Below, in pieces: positions 36,007 to 45,204 of a DNA stretch of 64,000 nucleotides. The number at the start of each line of letters is the position of its first letter. Position 1 is the stretch's first letter. The notes beneath the pieces are model-generated. The model ran no database searches, had not been told where the DNA came from, and saw nothing but the letters and a program-made list of their open reading frames with translations. The DNA is from Alphaproteobacteria bacterium (GTDB lineage: Bacteria; Pseudomonadota; Alphaproteobacteria; UBA6615). Where the stretch lies: the NCBI GenBank assembly GCA_021774445.1, contig JAJFJA010000055.1, forward strand, positions 62,001 to 126,000. The letters are read 5' to 3'. Position numbers and translations under genes: made by a program.

Positions 36007-37338
36007 TCACGGTTCGGGTTTGCCCGCCAGCTGAATGTCTTTGGCCAAACTGTCGTTAAGCTCGTCGATGTCGGCCCGGTACGTTTCGAAGCGCTTCAAC
36101 TCGGCGCCGGCCAGGGTTTCCCCACTCGGCAGCTTCAACCTCTGCGGGTTGGTCCGGCCGCCGTCCTTGAACACTTCGTAATGCAAATGCGGGCCCGTCG
36201 AGCGCCCGGTGGTGCCGACATAGCCGATGATCTGCCCCTGCTTCACCCGGCTGCCATTCTTGAGGCCGCGGGCGAACCCCTTCATATGGGCATAGGCTGT
36301 CTGGTAGGTGCCGTTGTGGCGAATGCGGATATAGTTGCCATAGCCGCCGTTGCGGCCGATCTGAGTGACTTTGCCGTTGCCCGCCGCATAAATCGGCGTG
36401 CCTCTCGGCGCCGCGAAATCCGTCCCGGTGTGCATCTTCGTATAACCAAGGATCGGATGCTTGCGCTTGCCATACCCCGACGACAGCCTGGCGCCATCGA
36501 TGGGCGTTCGCATCAGCGCCTTGCGCACGCTTTGGCCCTTGGCGTTGAAGTAGTCCAGATTGCCTTCCGTGGTCTCATATTGATACAGCGGCAGTTCGGT
36601 GCTCTTCAACGACAGCATCGCATAGGCGACCTCACCGTCATGGACGACGTTGCCTGCGCGGTCGAAAAACCGTTCATACAGAATCTCGAACCGGTCGCCC
36701 TCGCGGATCTCGCGCTGGAAGTCGACGTCGAAACTGTAGACCTGGATCATCTTCACCAGCACCGGCGCCGGGATGTCGGCTTCGCGGCCATCTTGAAACA
36801 GGCTTGAATTGATCGTGCCGCTGGCCAGTACCAGGCGCCTTTGCAGCTTCTTCTCGATCTCCTGCGCCGTGAAGTCGCCATTCGCCGCCCGCTGCACCGC
36901 GACATCCCGATCGAACGCCAGTGGCAACTCGACCTTCGCCAATTGCAGCGGACCGTTGGCATCCTCCCGATCGGGGTCGAAAGTGATCAGCAATTTATGT
37001 CCGACACGCAGATTTCGCCGCGGATCGTAAACCCCCTCTAGCGATTGAATCGCTGTATAGGCGTCGCCGCGGTCGGCCCCGGCGCGCGTCAGCAGTCCCA
37101 TCAGATTGTCGCCGTTGCGGGCCACGACCGTGCGCGTTACGCTTCTGATGGGCGCCACCGCCGAAGCGGCTTCCCAGGCTGCCGTCGCCGACACCTGAGC
37201 CTTTGGATTGAGCAGGTAGTCGTTGTCCGCCGCCAACAGACGCGGTGTATCTTGCGGCCAGAGTGCGGCACTGGAGAAGCCGATTGTTATGCCAACAACC
37301 GCCGCCAACGTACCGCCGAAGATCACGCTTCTGCGCAT
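36007..37338 (-). CDS. Periplasmic M23 family zinc metallopeptidase (cell-wall hydrolase)
   Basis: 443 aa. One N-terminal membrane anchor or signal (MRRSVIFGGTLAAVVGITIGF), an OapA/LysM-like segment (about 65-125, TVVARNGDNLMGLLTRAG), a linker, and a C-terminal LytM domain with zinc ligands His303 and Asp307 (HTGTDFAAPRGTPIYA) and His384/His386 (HLHYEV). The intact ligands mean an active endopeptidase cutting peptidoglycan cross-links is likely (MepM-like). The frame is open to 37446, but GGGGAAA 5 nt before ATG 37338 decides the start. Confidence 0.93.
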   Translation of the reverse strand: MRRSVIFGGTLAAVVGITIGFSSAALWPQDTPRLLAADNDYLLNPKAQVSATAAWEAASAVAPIRSVTRTVVARNGDNLMGLLTRAGADRGDAYTAIQSLEGVYDPRRNLRVGHKLLITFDPDREDANGPLQLAKVELPLAFDRDVAVQRAANGDFTAQEIEKKLQRRLVLASGTINSSLFQDGREADIPAPVLVKMIQVYSFDVDFQREIREGDRFEILYERFFDRAGNVVHDGEVAYAMLSLKSTELPLYQYETTEGNLDYFNAKGQSVRKALMRTPIDGARLSSGYGKRKHPILGYTKMHTGTDFAAPRGTPIYAAGNGKVTQIGRNGGYGNYIRIRHNGTYQTAYAHMKGFARGLKNGSRVKQGQIIGYVGTTGRSTGPHLHYEVFKDGGRTNPQRLKLPSGETLAGAELKRFETYRADIDELNDSLAKDIQLAGKPEP

Positions 37339-37580
37339 CACAGTTTCCCCCCAAATATCCAACTTGAGCCAAGCCGGATACGGCCATTTACGGCGCATGA
37401 GAATGCGACTTTGCGAAACTAGCTTTTGCGTGTCAACCGACCACATGGATTAACGTCCGGATCTATCAAGGACGGGGTGCCGTTTGGCCGAGGGTTAACA
37501 CGCAAATGGTCACCAGTTACTTTACGAACCGCCCTAAAAAGGACACGAGTTTGCGAGTAAATTTTGGGCTGTGGCGCGTG

Positions 37581-38594
37581 TCACCCGGCTGTCGCCGGAT
37601 CGTCCAGGACCGCTGCGAGCCCCAGGAAGGCCGGCCACCGCGTCGTGATCAACAGAGTCGGAATCGGTGCGACGAATTTGCACATTCGCCCCTTTGCTTC
37701 GAACCGCGTCCGAAACAGTTCTGCGTCGAAGGCACCGGCCATATTGTGGATCACGCCCCCCGCGAGATAGATACCGCCCTGCGCCCCCAAGGTTAGCGCC
37801 AGGTCCGCCGCCACATTCCCCAGCATGGCCGAGAACATGCGCGCGGCCTCGGCACAGGCGGAATCGGGTTCGGCCACCGCCCGCGCCGAAACTTCGTCTG
37901 GCTGCAACGTCGCTGCGGCACTGCCGTCAACCGCACATAACGCCTCATAGAGATTGACCAGGCCGGGGCCGGAGAGCCCACGCTCTGCCGAGACATGACC
38001 GTCGAATCGCCCGCGCATCGCCGCCAGCACTGCGGCCTCGCGCTCCGTGCGTGCCGCCAGTGTCACATGTCCGCCTTCGGAGGCCAGCGCCGTCCAGCCG
38101 CCATTGCCAGGCACCAGTCCGGACACGCCGAGGCCGGTACCGGCGCCGATCACCCCGATCACGCCATCATCCCTCGCTGTGCCGCCACCGAGTTGCCGCA
38201 CGTCCTGCGGTCGCAGATGCGGCACCGACAACGCCACCGCGGAGAAATCGTTGACCACCTCCAGGCGCGCGAGACCCAGTTGCTCCCGCATTGCCGCCAC
38301 TGAGAAATCCCAACCGAAATTGGTCAACGCGACCTTGTCGCCGAAAATCGGACAGGCTACCGAGAACGCGGCGTCGATCGGTGTCGCGCCGCCCACCATG
38401 CTGAGATAACTCTGTGCCGCCGCGGCCAGGCTCGCATGCTCGCGATTGCGCAGCACCATCACGTTGCCGGGCACCTGCCCCGGTTGCGCCAGCGCGAAGC
38501 GCGCTTTGGTGCCGCCGATATCAGCGAGCAGTCGCAGTTCCCCGGCCACCGTCCCGCTGGCGGTCTTCTCGGTAGCCGTTTTCCCGCCGCTCAT
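37581..38594 (-). CDS. glk: Glucokinase
   Basis: ATP-dependent phosphorylation of glucose to glucose 6-phosphate. 337 aa of the E. coli Glk type, not ROK: LLADIGGTKARFAL (phosphate loop), NDFSAVAL with the catalytic Asp, GAGTGLGVSGLV and LAGGVIHNM near the adenosine site. The ATG comes 1 nt after the otsA stop with GGGA 5 nt upstream, so it is the last gene of the trehalose operon. In that setting it would capture glucose freed by the GH15 hydrolase. Confidence 0.93.
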   Translation of the reverse strand: MSGGKTATEKTASGTVAGELRLLADIGGTKARFALAQPGQVPGNVMVLRNREHASLAAAAQSYLSMVGGATPIDAAFSVACPIFGDKVALTNFGWDFSVAAMREQLGLARLEVVNDFSAVALSVPHLRPQDVRQLGGGTARDDGVIGVIGAGTGLGVSGLVPGNGGWTALASEGGHVTLAARTEREAAVLAAMRGRFDGHVSAERGLSGPGLVNLYEALCAVDGSAAATLQPDEVSARAVAEPDSACAEAARMFSAMLGNVAADLALTLGAQGGIYLAGGVIHNMAGAFDAELFRTRFEAKGRMCKFVAPIPTLLITTRWPAFLGLAAVLDDPATAG

Positions 38595-38595
38595 T

Positions 38596-39978
38596 TCAAT
38601 CCCGGTAGGGGGCTGCGTCCAAGGCCGTGATATAATGCTCGCGCCACGCCTCGATATCATTCTCCTGCAGAATGGCAAACATCTCCTGCCACCGGTTCAC
38701 GCGCTCGTCCAACGCCATGTCGAGGCCTCGTTGCATGGCCGCCGCCATTTCGTCTGTATCATAAGGATTGACGATCAAGGCGGCGGTCAGCTCCTCCGCC
38801 GCGCCGGCGAACCGCGACAGTACCAGCACGCCGGGATCATCCGGATTTTGCGACGCCACGAATTCCTTCGCCACCAGATTCATACCGTCGCGCAGCGGTG
38901 TCACCAGACCGATATGCGCAATGCGAAAGAACCCCGACAATGTGCGACGATTGATGCTGCGGTTCAGGTAGCGGATGGGCACCCAGTCGATATCGGCGAA
39001 CTTGCCGTTGACGCTCCCGGCCGCCTCCTCCAGAGAGCGGCGGATTTCCGCATACTCCGGAACTTCTGAACGGGTCGGCGGCGCCAACTGCATCATTGTC
39101 GCGCGACCGCGATTCTCCGGATAATTCTCCAACAGCCGCTCGAAGGCGTGAAAGCGCTGCACCAGACCCTTCGAGTAATCCAGCCGGTCTACACCCAGGA
39201 TCAGACTGCGTCCCCCAAGCGACTCGGCCATCCGCACGGTCTGCCGGGCCTTAACTGCCGACTCGGCCATGCGCACGATGGTGTCCGTGTCGACGCTGAT
39301 CGGAAAGGCGGCGGCCTTGAAGACGTTGCCGAACGCCGAGACCAGACCATCATCCCAAATCTCGCCAACCTGCTCGCGGATGATGTAGTCGCGAAACGAG
39401 ACCAAATCGCGGTTGGTCTGGAATCCGACCACGTCATAGGCGCAAAGCGCCCGTATCAGATCGTCGTGGCTCGGTAGTGCCAGCAGAACTTCATGCGCCG
39501 GAAACGGCGTATGGAGGAAAAACCCGATCCGCCCCTTGAACCCGGCCCGGCGTAGCGCCTCCGCCATCGGGATCAGATGATAGTCCTGGATCCACACCCG
39601 GTCGTCCGGTTCCAGCAACGGTACCAATTTGTCCGCGAACAAATTGTTCACCCGCAGGTAGCCGGCATATTGCCGTCGCGTGAAGGATGTCAGATCCAGC
39701 CGGTAGTGAAACAGCGGCCACAGAGTACTATTGGCAAATCCGTTGTAATATTCTTCGAAATCTCTTGGCGTCAGATCGACGGTCGCGTAACTCAACTTAC
39801 CCACGTCGAAAAGCCGTGGCTCAGGCGCCGGCGCCGTCGTGACTTCGCCGCTCCAACCGAACCATATGCCGCCCATTCGCTTCAGCGCCGCCAGCACGGC
39901 GACGGCCAGACCACCGGTGGAGGTCTTGCCCTCGTCAACCGGGGCGACGCGATTTGAAACGACGACGAGGCGGCTCAA
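38596..39978 (-). CDS. otsA: Trehalose-6-phosphate synthase
   Basis: GT20 glycosyltransferase joining UDP-glucose (or another NDP-glucose) to glucose 6-phosphate. 460 aa: [25 protein letters not shown] at the N-terminus, [14 protein letters not shown] and [18 protein letters not shown] for substrate binding. The start is TTG at 39978, which overlaps the GH15 stop as TTGA and has GGAG 8 nt upstream; the frame has another TTG at 39993. Produces the substrate of OtsB. Trehalose is an osmo-, heat- and desiccation-protectant. Confidence 0.94.
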   Translation of the reverse strand: MSRLVVVSNRVAPVDEGKTSTGGLAVAVLAALKRMGGIWFGWSGEVTTAPAPEPRLFDVGKLSYATVDLTPRDFEEYYNGFANSTLWPLFHYRLDLTSFTRRQYAGYLRVNNLFADKLVPLLEPDDRVWIQDYHLIPMAEALRRAGFKGRIGFFLHTPFPAHEVLLALPSHDDLIRALCAYDVVGFQTNRDLVSFRDYIIREQVGEIWDDGLVSAFGNVFKAAAFPISVDTDTIVRMAESAVKARQTVRMAESLGGRSLILGVDRLDYSKGLVQRFHAFERLLENYPENRGRATMMQLAPPTRSEVPEYAEIRRSLEEAAGSVNGKFADIDWVPIRYLNRSINRRTLSGFFRIAHIGLVTPLRDGMNLVAKEFVASQNPDDPGVLVLSRFAGAAEELTAALIVNPYDTDEMAAAMQRGLDMALDERVNRWQEMFAILQENDIEAWREHYITALDAAPYRD

Positions 39979-41762
39979 ACGGCTTGCTCCCAACTCTTGC
40001 TTAGGCGCATGGCACTGCTAATGAGACCTACCATAGAGTAGGTCTGCGGGAAGTTGCCCCACAACTCACCGGATTCCGGGTCGAGATCTTCCGAAAGCAA
40101 CCCGGCCGGATTGCGGTGCGCCAACATGTTCTCGAAGATTCGGCGCGCTTCGTCGGTGCGCCCGATCGCTGCGAGAGCCTCAATATACCAGAAAGTGCAG
40201 ATATTGAACGCGTTCTCCGGGTGGCCGAAATCGTCCGCCTGCGCGTAACGGAACAGCACATCGCCGCGCCGCAATGTGCGGCCGATGGCGTCGACGGTAC
40301 TGGCGAAGCGCGGATCATCGGCTTGTAAGAAGCCGAGGTCATGCAAGAGCAACAACGCTGCGTCGAGTTCGTTGCCGTTGAAACTCTCGACAAATGAGTT
40401 CAACTCGTCGCTCCAAGCCCGCTCAGATATTTTCTTGTGCATGCGTGTCGCGGCCTCGCGCCAATAGGCGGCACGGCCTTCCAGCCCCAGCTGCGTCGCG
40501 ATTTTCACCAACCGGTCCGCCGCCGCCCAGCACATCACGCTTGAGAAGGTGTGGACTTTTTTCGTATTGCGCAGCTCCCACAGCCCCGCGTCGGGTGTGT
40601 CATAGACTTCGACCGCCTTCTCCCCCAGCTCCTCCAGACGTTCGAACAGCTCTTGATTACCGGGCCGATGCAACCGCCGGTCGAAGAAGATCTGCGTCAG
40701 CGCCAGGATGACCGAACCGTAGACATCGTTTTGCACCTGGTTATAGGCTTGATTGCCGACCCGCACCGGCCCCATACCGCGATACCCGGCCAGATTGTCA
40801 ACCGTGCCTTCGGTCAGCTTTGCCTCCGTCATGATGCCGTAGACCGGCTGCAGTACGCCGTCCGGCACGCCGGCGATAACGTTCGTCATGTAGTAGAGGT
40901 AGTCCTCCATGGTCCGGGTGGCGCCCAAGCGGTTCAGCGCGTTCACCACGAAGTAGGAGTCTCGCAGCCAACAGAATCGGTAATCCCAGTTGCGTTCCGT
41001 GCCTGCCGCTTCGGGGATCGACGTCGTGATCGCCGCGACGATGGCCCCGGTCTCCTCTTGGCTGCACAGTTTCAGCGTGATCGCCGCGCGAATGACCTCG
41101 GCCTGCCACTCGAACGGGATTGACAGGTATCGCGTCCACTCGCGCCAATACTCTCGCGTATTTTCGTAGAAGCTGCGCCCGGTCTGTGCCACTGAGGCCC
41201 GCAGGCTCTCATCATCGCCGAACGCCATGGTAATCGGCTGCTCGACGACGAAGGCGACCTCTTCGGCGATGTAGGAAGGCGGGGCGTCGGTCGTCAGCCG
41301 CAGTGCCCCTTCCTCAGTCAAGAAGCGGATATGATTCGAACCCCGGGTGATGGTCGGTTTGTGCGCGCCGTTGGCGCTCGTCGGCCGCAGCTTCACCCGG
41401 ATGCGTGGGTTGCCGGACAGCGGCTGAATATGACGCACCATCATCAAGGGCCGGTACATCCGGTCGTACTGCTTGAAGCGGGGCGCGAAGTCGGTGATTT
41501 CGATGCCGCAGCCTTGGCGGTCATAGAGTCTTGTCACCAGGATCGCCGAGTTGTGCAGGTAGCGTTGCTCGCTATGGGAGAAATCGAGCAGCTCGATCTC
41601 AAAGAAGCCGCGATCGGCGTTCACGCCCTTTGGCTCGAGCAGGCTACAAAACACCGGGTCGCCATCCAGCCGCGGCAGGCAGGCCCAAACAATCTTCGCC
41701 CGGGCGTCGATCAAGGCGGCGAAGGAGCAGTTGCCGATCACGGCAAGATTAAGGTCGCTCAT
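39975..41762 (-). CDS. Glycoside hydrolase family 15 protein (glucoamylase or trehalase)
   Basis: 595 aa. N-terminal beta-sandwich domain (about 1-220: LAVIGNCSFAALIDARAKIVWACLPR) and a C-terminal (alpha/alpha)6 barrel with the conserved GTERNWDYRFCWLRDSYF block containing a catalytic-region acidic cluster, and SGELWGNFPQTYSMVGLI near the end. GH15 members next to otsA/otsB in other bacteria include true trehalases; a role on trehalose or on malto-oligosaccharides cannot be told from sequence alone. No signal peptide, so it acts in the cytoplasm. Second gene of otsB-GH15-otsA-glk. Confidence 0.9.
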   Translation of the reverse strand: MSDLNLAVIGNCSFAALIDARAKIVWACLPRLDGDPVFCSLLEPKGVNADRGFFEIELLDFSHSEQRYLHNSAILVTRLYDRQGCGIEITDFAPRFKQYDRMYRPLMMVRHIQPLSGNPRIRVKLRPTSANGAHKPTITRGSNHIRFLTEEGALRLTTDAPPSYIAEEVAFVVEQPITMAFGDDESLRASVAQTGRSFYENTREYWREWTRYLSIPFEWQAEVIRAAITLKLCSQEETGAIVAAITTSIPEAAGTERNWDYRFCWLRDSYFVVNALNRLGATRTMEDYLYYMTNVIAGVPDGVLQPVYGIMTEAKLTEGTVDNLAGYRGMGPVRVGNQAYNQVQNDVYGSVILALTQIFFDRRLHRPGNQELFERLEELGEKAVEVYDTPDAGLWELRNTKKVHTFSSVMCWAAADRLVKIATQLGLEGRAAYWREAATRMHKKISERAWSDELNSFVESFNGNELDAALLLLHDLGFLQADDPRFASTVDAIGRTLRRGDVLFRYAQADDFGHPENAFNICTFWYIEALAAIGRTDEARRIFENMLAHRNPAGLLSEDLDPESGELWGNFPQTYSMVGLISSAMRLSKSWEQAV

Positions 41763-41778
41763 AAAATGCTACTCCAAA

Positions 41779-42585
41779 TCAGGATACGTCTCCACCATAG
41801 CGGGACAGTCTCTCGGGAATATCCTGTAGCCACTGCACAAAGCTTGTGACGCTGTCGCATTCGCGCTGCGCCAGCGACGCTGTCGCCCCGTTCGCCGGCG
41901 CGCCGACGCGAATTGATATGCCGCCGAGCCGATTGACCGCGGCGAAGCCGTCTTCGTCGGTCACGTCGTCGCCGACGAACACCGCCCGCCGCCCCTTGAA
42001 CGGCGGCGCCGCCATCATGGTCTCGATAGCCGTGCCCTTGTCGGCTCCCGGCGGCTTGAGTTCAATGACCATTTTGCCGCGTATGGCGTGCAGCCGACCA
42101 TCGTATCGGGTCAACAACTCTGCCACCGTCTGCTCCGCCGCCGCCTGCAACTCCGGCGCCTTGCGGTAGTGCAGGGCCAAGGTCAGGCCTTTGTCCTCGA
42201 GCGTGACGCCGTCATGGTCTTTGGCAAAGACCTGCAACGCCGCCCGGGCGTCTGCCAGGCACCGCGAATCGACTTTTACCCGGCGGATCTCCTGGTTCGC
42301 TGCCGGCCGAACCTCCAGGCCATGCAGACCCGCGATGGCTGTCGGCATCGGGCCCAACAACGCCTCCATATTGGCGATCGAGCGGCCGCTGACCAGGGCA
42401 ACCGCGCCGTTCAGGGCGGCACTGATCTGGCGCAGGCTTGCCGGCAGAGTGACGGGCACGGTCACACCCTCGGGCGTCTGGGCGATTTCCACCAGGGTGC
42501 CGTCCACATCCAGAAACAACGCCCAGTCGGGTTGCGGATCCGGCAGGGCGTTTGTCGCTGTCATCCGTTCGGTAATCTGGTTCAC
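41779..42585 (-). CDS. otsB: Trehalose-6-phosphate phosphatase
   Basis: Removes phosphate from trehalose 6-phosphate. 268 aa HAD-superfamily phosphatase: nucleophile motif FLDVDGTLVEIA, VALVSGRSIANMEALL (motif II), and GRRAVFVGDDVTDEDGFAAVN (motif IV). Probably starts at GTG 42585; ATG 42564 is the alternative and neither has a strong ribosome-binding site. First gene of the operon, 16 bp before the GH15 gene. Confidence 0.93.
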   Translation of the reverse strand: MNQITERMTATNALPDPQPDWALFLDVDGTLVEIAQTPEGVTVPVTLPASLRQISAALNGAVALVSGRSIANMEALLGPMPTAIAGLHGLEVRPAANQEIRRVKVDSRCLADARAALQVFAKDHDGVTLEDKGLTLALHYRKAPELQAAAEQTVAELLTRYDGRLHAIRGKMVIELKPPGADKGTAIETMMAAPPFKGRRAVFVGDDVTDEDGFAAVNRLGGISIRVGAPANGATASLAQRECDSVTSFVQWLQDIPERLSRYGGDVS

Positions 42586-42635
42586 GATCTACACCCAGGG
42601 GCTGCGGCCATCAAGGGCTGATGCCTCGATACAGC

Positions 42636-42647
42636 ATCAACCTTGAT
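42636..42647. promoter_or_regulatory. Short palindrome upstream of otsB
   Basis: ATCAA-CC-TTGAT, a perfect 12-bp inverted repeat about 51-62 bp upstream of the otsB start in the 136-bp gap. It could be an operator for the trehalose operon; no regulator family is indicated. Confidence 0.35.
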
Positions 42648-42721
42648 ATCGGTTTAAGAATGAGCGGAACGCCGGTTATGGCGCGTCTCAGGGCAAAGGG
42701 AAAGCGCTAGATAGGCCATCA

Positions 42722-43387
42722 TTAGCCACTTGCGATGGTTTCCTGGCCCGTTTTCAGCGTCCATTCCACCAGCACCTTCAACGCTTTGCCGAGGGCTTCG
42801 TCAAAGGCGACGACGATCGCATCCAAACGGTCGGTATCCGCATCCACGCTGCGGTCTATCCGCACCGAGCCAATGATAGATCGCTGTGGCATCCTGACCA
42901 GTTTGGCATTGATCTGCACATGTGCTGTCGGCACCCCGCCGTCGAGATATTCGGCTTGGAACTCACGTAGCTCGGTTTTCAGTACGAAATCGGACCTCAG
43001 CCCGATCGACTCGCGGCCCACGGCGACGATCTTGTTGGAATTTTCGAAAGACTCGGTAATCAGAGTCTGTACCATGGTCGGCGACCGATCGATCCAACTG
43101 GCACTGGCGTAATATTCGATTTCGGTGCTGCGGCGTTGCAGCGCGACGCGCGTCGTATCAAGACTGGCAGGGGCCACCGGCGCCTCGATGACCAGTTGCC
43201 ACCCGACCGTCGGCAGGTCGTCACCAAAGGTACTTTTCGGCGTCAGGCGAAACAGCCGCGGCGGCGGCCCTTGGCCCGGCAATACCACGGCCTCGCAGCC
43301 GCTCACGAACGCGCCTACCGGCACCACCGCCGCCAGCCGCAGCACAGACCGGCGCGACATTTGTGAACCGTTACTCACCGGGCTCAT
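42722..43387 (-). CDS. ABC-transport auxiliary lipoprotein (PqiC/MlaC-position component)
   Basis: 221 aa. N-terminal RRSVLRLAAVVPVGAFVSGCEA is a signal with a lipobox (FVSGC), and the twin Arg gives it a Tat-like look. The rest matches the PF03886-type auxiliary family: LFRLTPKSTFGDDLP, RRSTEIEYYASASWIDRSPTM and EALGKALKVLVEWTL. These outer-membrane lipoproteins serve MCE transporters such as Pqi. The start ATG 43387 overlaps mlaD by 17 nt; ATG 43360 is an alternative. Last gene of mlaEFD here, where an MlaC might be expected. Confidence 0.85.
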   Translation of the reverse strand: MSPVSNGSQMSRRSVLRLAAVVPVGAFVSGCEAVVLPGQGPPPRLFRLTPKSTFGDDLPTVGWQLVIEAPVAPASLDTTRVALQRRSTEIEYYASASWIDRSPTMVQTLITESFENSNKIVAVGRESIGLRSDFVLKTELREFQAEYLDGGVPTAHVQINAKLVRMPQRSIIGSVRIDRSVDADTDRLDAIVVAFDEALGKALKVLVEWTLKTGQETIASG

Positions 43388-44387
43388 ATCCCTGTTGTTG
43401 GTTGCCGAACAAGAACCGCGCCGGGTCACGCTCGACCTCTGTGGTGACCCGATTGAGTCCCGCGATGAGACCGCGCGCCTCTGCCAGGAACGTTGTGAAC
43501 TCCACCAGAGTGCCGGTGGAGAATTGCAGCAGCGGGTCTCGGTTCTCCACCATCACCGCCTGGATTTCAGCCGACATGCGATCAAAACTCTGCACCGCCT
43601 GCCGGGTATCGGCGATCAGCCGGCTGATTTCGTCCCCGTCGAGGCTCTCGGCCGTCGCCTGCACGGACTGCAAGGTTTCCTCCGCCGTCGCCGCCAGCGG
43701 TTCCACCAGTGTGTTCAAATTGCCTGCCAGGGTCTCGAACTCGGCCGTGGTATCGCGGATATTCGCCATCGTGCCGGCGGCGTCGTTAAGCAGGAGTTGG
43801 ATATCGCCGACGCGATCCGCAAGCGCCCCGGTCAGGAGGTCGAGATTGCCCAAGGTTTGCGAAAACGCAGCCTGATTCTCTTGGCTAAGCACCCCGGCCG
43901 CGCGATTGACCAGCAACTGCAGGTTATCCACCAGTTCCGGCGCTTCGTCGAACAGCTGCTCTAGCTTCGAGACTTCTGCGGTGATGACCGCTCGCTCTTG
44001 GCCCGGCTCCGGCATCAATGGCGCCGCCGCCTGCGTGCCGCCGGACAACAGCACATTAAGGCCACCGGTAATGCCTTGCAGCCGCAGGCTCGCCACGGTG
44101 TCGCTTCGGATCGGTGTGTCGGCGGGCACTTCAATGGTCGTCAGCACTCGCTCTACATTCTCCGGGTCGACCTCGACAGCGATAACTTCACCGGCCGGCA
44201 CACCGCGATAGCTGACCGTGCTGCCGACGCGCAACCCGCTCACATTGCCGGTGAAGTAAATGTCATAACGGGCAAACTCCTGATCGAACTGCACCTTGCC
44301 CAGCCACACCACGAACCCGATCAGGCCGGCAGCCAGCAGCAGCACGAAGCTTCCGACCAGAAGGTAGCTAGCCCGTGTTTCCATCAC
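43371..44387 (-). CDS. mlaD: MlaD-type MCE substrate-binding protein
   Basis: 338 aa. One N-terminal membrane helix (ASYLLVGSFVLLLAAGLIGFVVWLG), then an MCE domain (about 38-115: YDIYFTGNVSGLRVGSTVSYRGVPAGEV) that forms the hexameric lipid-carrying ring, and a long helical coiled-coil C-terminal tail. The tail is longer than in E. coli MlaD (183 aa) and closer to PqiB/LetB-like shuttles. Overlaps mlaF by 20 nt. Confidence 0.92.
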   Translation of the reverse strand: MMETRASYLLVGSFVLLLAAGLIGFVVWLGKVQFDQEFARYDIYFTGNVSGLRVGSTVSYRGVPAGEVIAVEVDPENVERVLTTIEVPADTPIRSDTVASLRLQGITGGLNVLLSGGTQAAAPLMPEPGQERAVITAEVSKLEQLFDEAPELVDNLQLLVNRAAGVLSQENQAAFSQTLGNLDLLTGALADRVGDIQLLLNDAAGTMANIRDTTAEFETLAGNLNTLVEPLAATAEETLQSVQATAESLDGDEISRLIADTRQAVQSFDRMSAEIQAVMVENRDPLLQFSTGTLVEFTTFLAEARGLIAGLNRVTTEVERDPARFLFGNQQQGYEPGE

Positions 44388-45201
44388 TCACCCCGCCAGG
44401 CCCCGCGGCGCGCTTGCCCTTGGCTTTGGTCGGCTTGCGGCCTCGATTGATTGCCCGGGCGCGGGGGCCGTGGAAATACTCATATATCCAACCATGCCTG
44501 TGGCGCATAAGACTATCCATCGTGCCGACAATAACCCTTTTGTCGATCAGCACCGCAATCCGATCGCATATCGTTGCCAGGCTGTCCAGATCGTGTGTGA
44601 CCATGACCACTGTGAGGTCCAAGGCGCGGCGCAGTTCCAAGATGAGTTGATCGAACTTTGCCGCGCCGATCGGATCCAGTCCGGCGGTCGGCTCATCAAG
44701 GAACAGTATTTCGGGATCGAGCGCCAAGGCGCGCGCCAATCCTGCCCGCTTGCGCATGCCTCCGGAAAGCTGCGAGGGATGTTTGTTGGCGGCGTCCAAC
44801 GGCAGTCCGACCATGCCTATTTTGACGTCCGTCAACTCGACCAGCAGGCCCGGCGACATCCGGCTGTGTTCTTTTAGGGGCAACTGTATGTTCTGCGCCA
44901 CGGTCAGCGAGCTGAACAACGCGCCATCCTGAAACAGCATGCCAGAACGTTGCTGCAGGAGCGCGCGATCGCCGCCGCGCGCCTTTGCGACGTCGACGCC
45001 TAGGACTTTGATCTCGCCGCTGCGCGGCTTGGTGAGGCCGACCATTGTCCTGAGCAGCACTGATTTGCCGGAGCCTGATCCGCCGACAATGCCCATGATT
45101 TCGCCGCGCTGCACCGAAAGGTCCAAGCCGTCATGGATCACCTGCGAGCCGAACTGGTTTCGCAGTTTCCGCACATCGATGACCGACTCTCTATCGCCCA
45201 T
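44368..45201 (-). CDS. mlaF: ABC transporter ATPase, MlaF type
   Basis: 277 aa. Walker A GGSGSGKS, signature LSGGMRKRAGLARALA and Walker B EILFLDEPTAGLDP are all seen. The C-terminus has a basic extension (about 25 residues, RGRKPTKAKGKRAAG) not needed for ATPase function. Powers lipid movement with MlaE and MlaD. Starts 3 bp after mlaE. Confidence 0.95.
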   Translation of the reverse strand: MGDRESVIDVRKLRNQFGSQVIHDGLDLSVQRGEIMGIVGGSGSGKSVLLRTMVGLTKPRSGEIKVLGVDVAKARGGDRALLQQRSGMLFQDGALFSSLTVAQNIQLPLKEHSRMSPGLLVELTDVKIGMVGLPLDAANKHPSQLSGGMRKRAGLARALALDPEILFLDEPTAGLDPIGAAKFDQLILELRRALDLTVVMVTHDLDSLATICDRIAVLIDKRVIVGTMDSLMRHRHGWIYEYFHGPRARAINRGRKPTKAKGKRAAGPGGVSDGNTG

Positions 45202-45204
45202 GCG

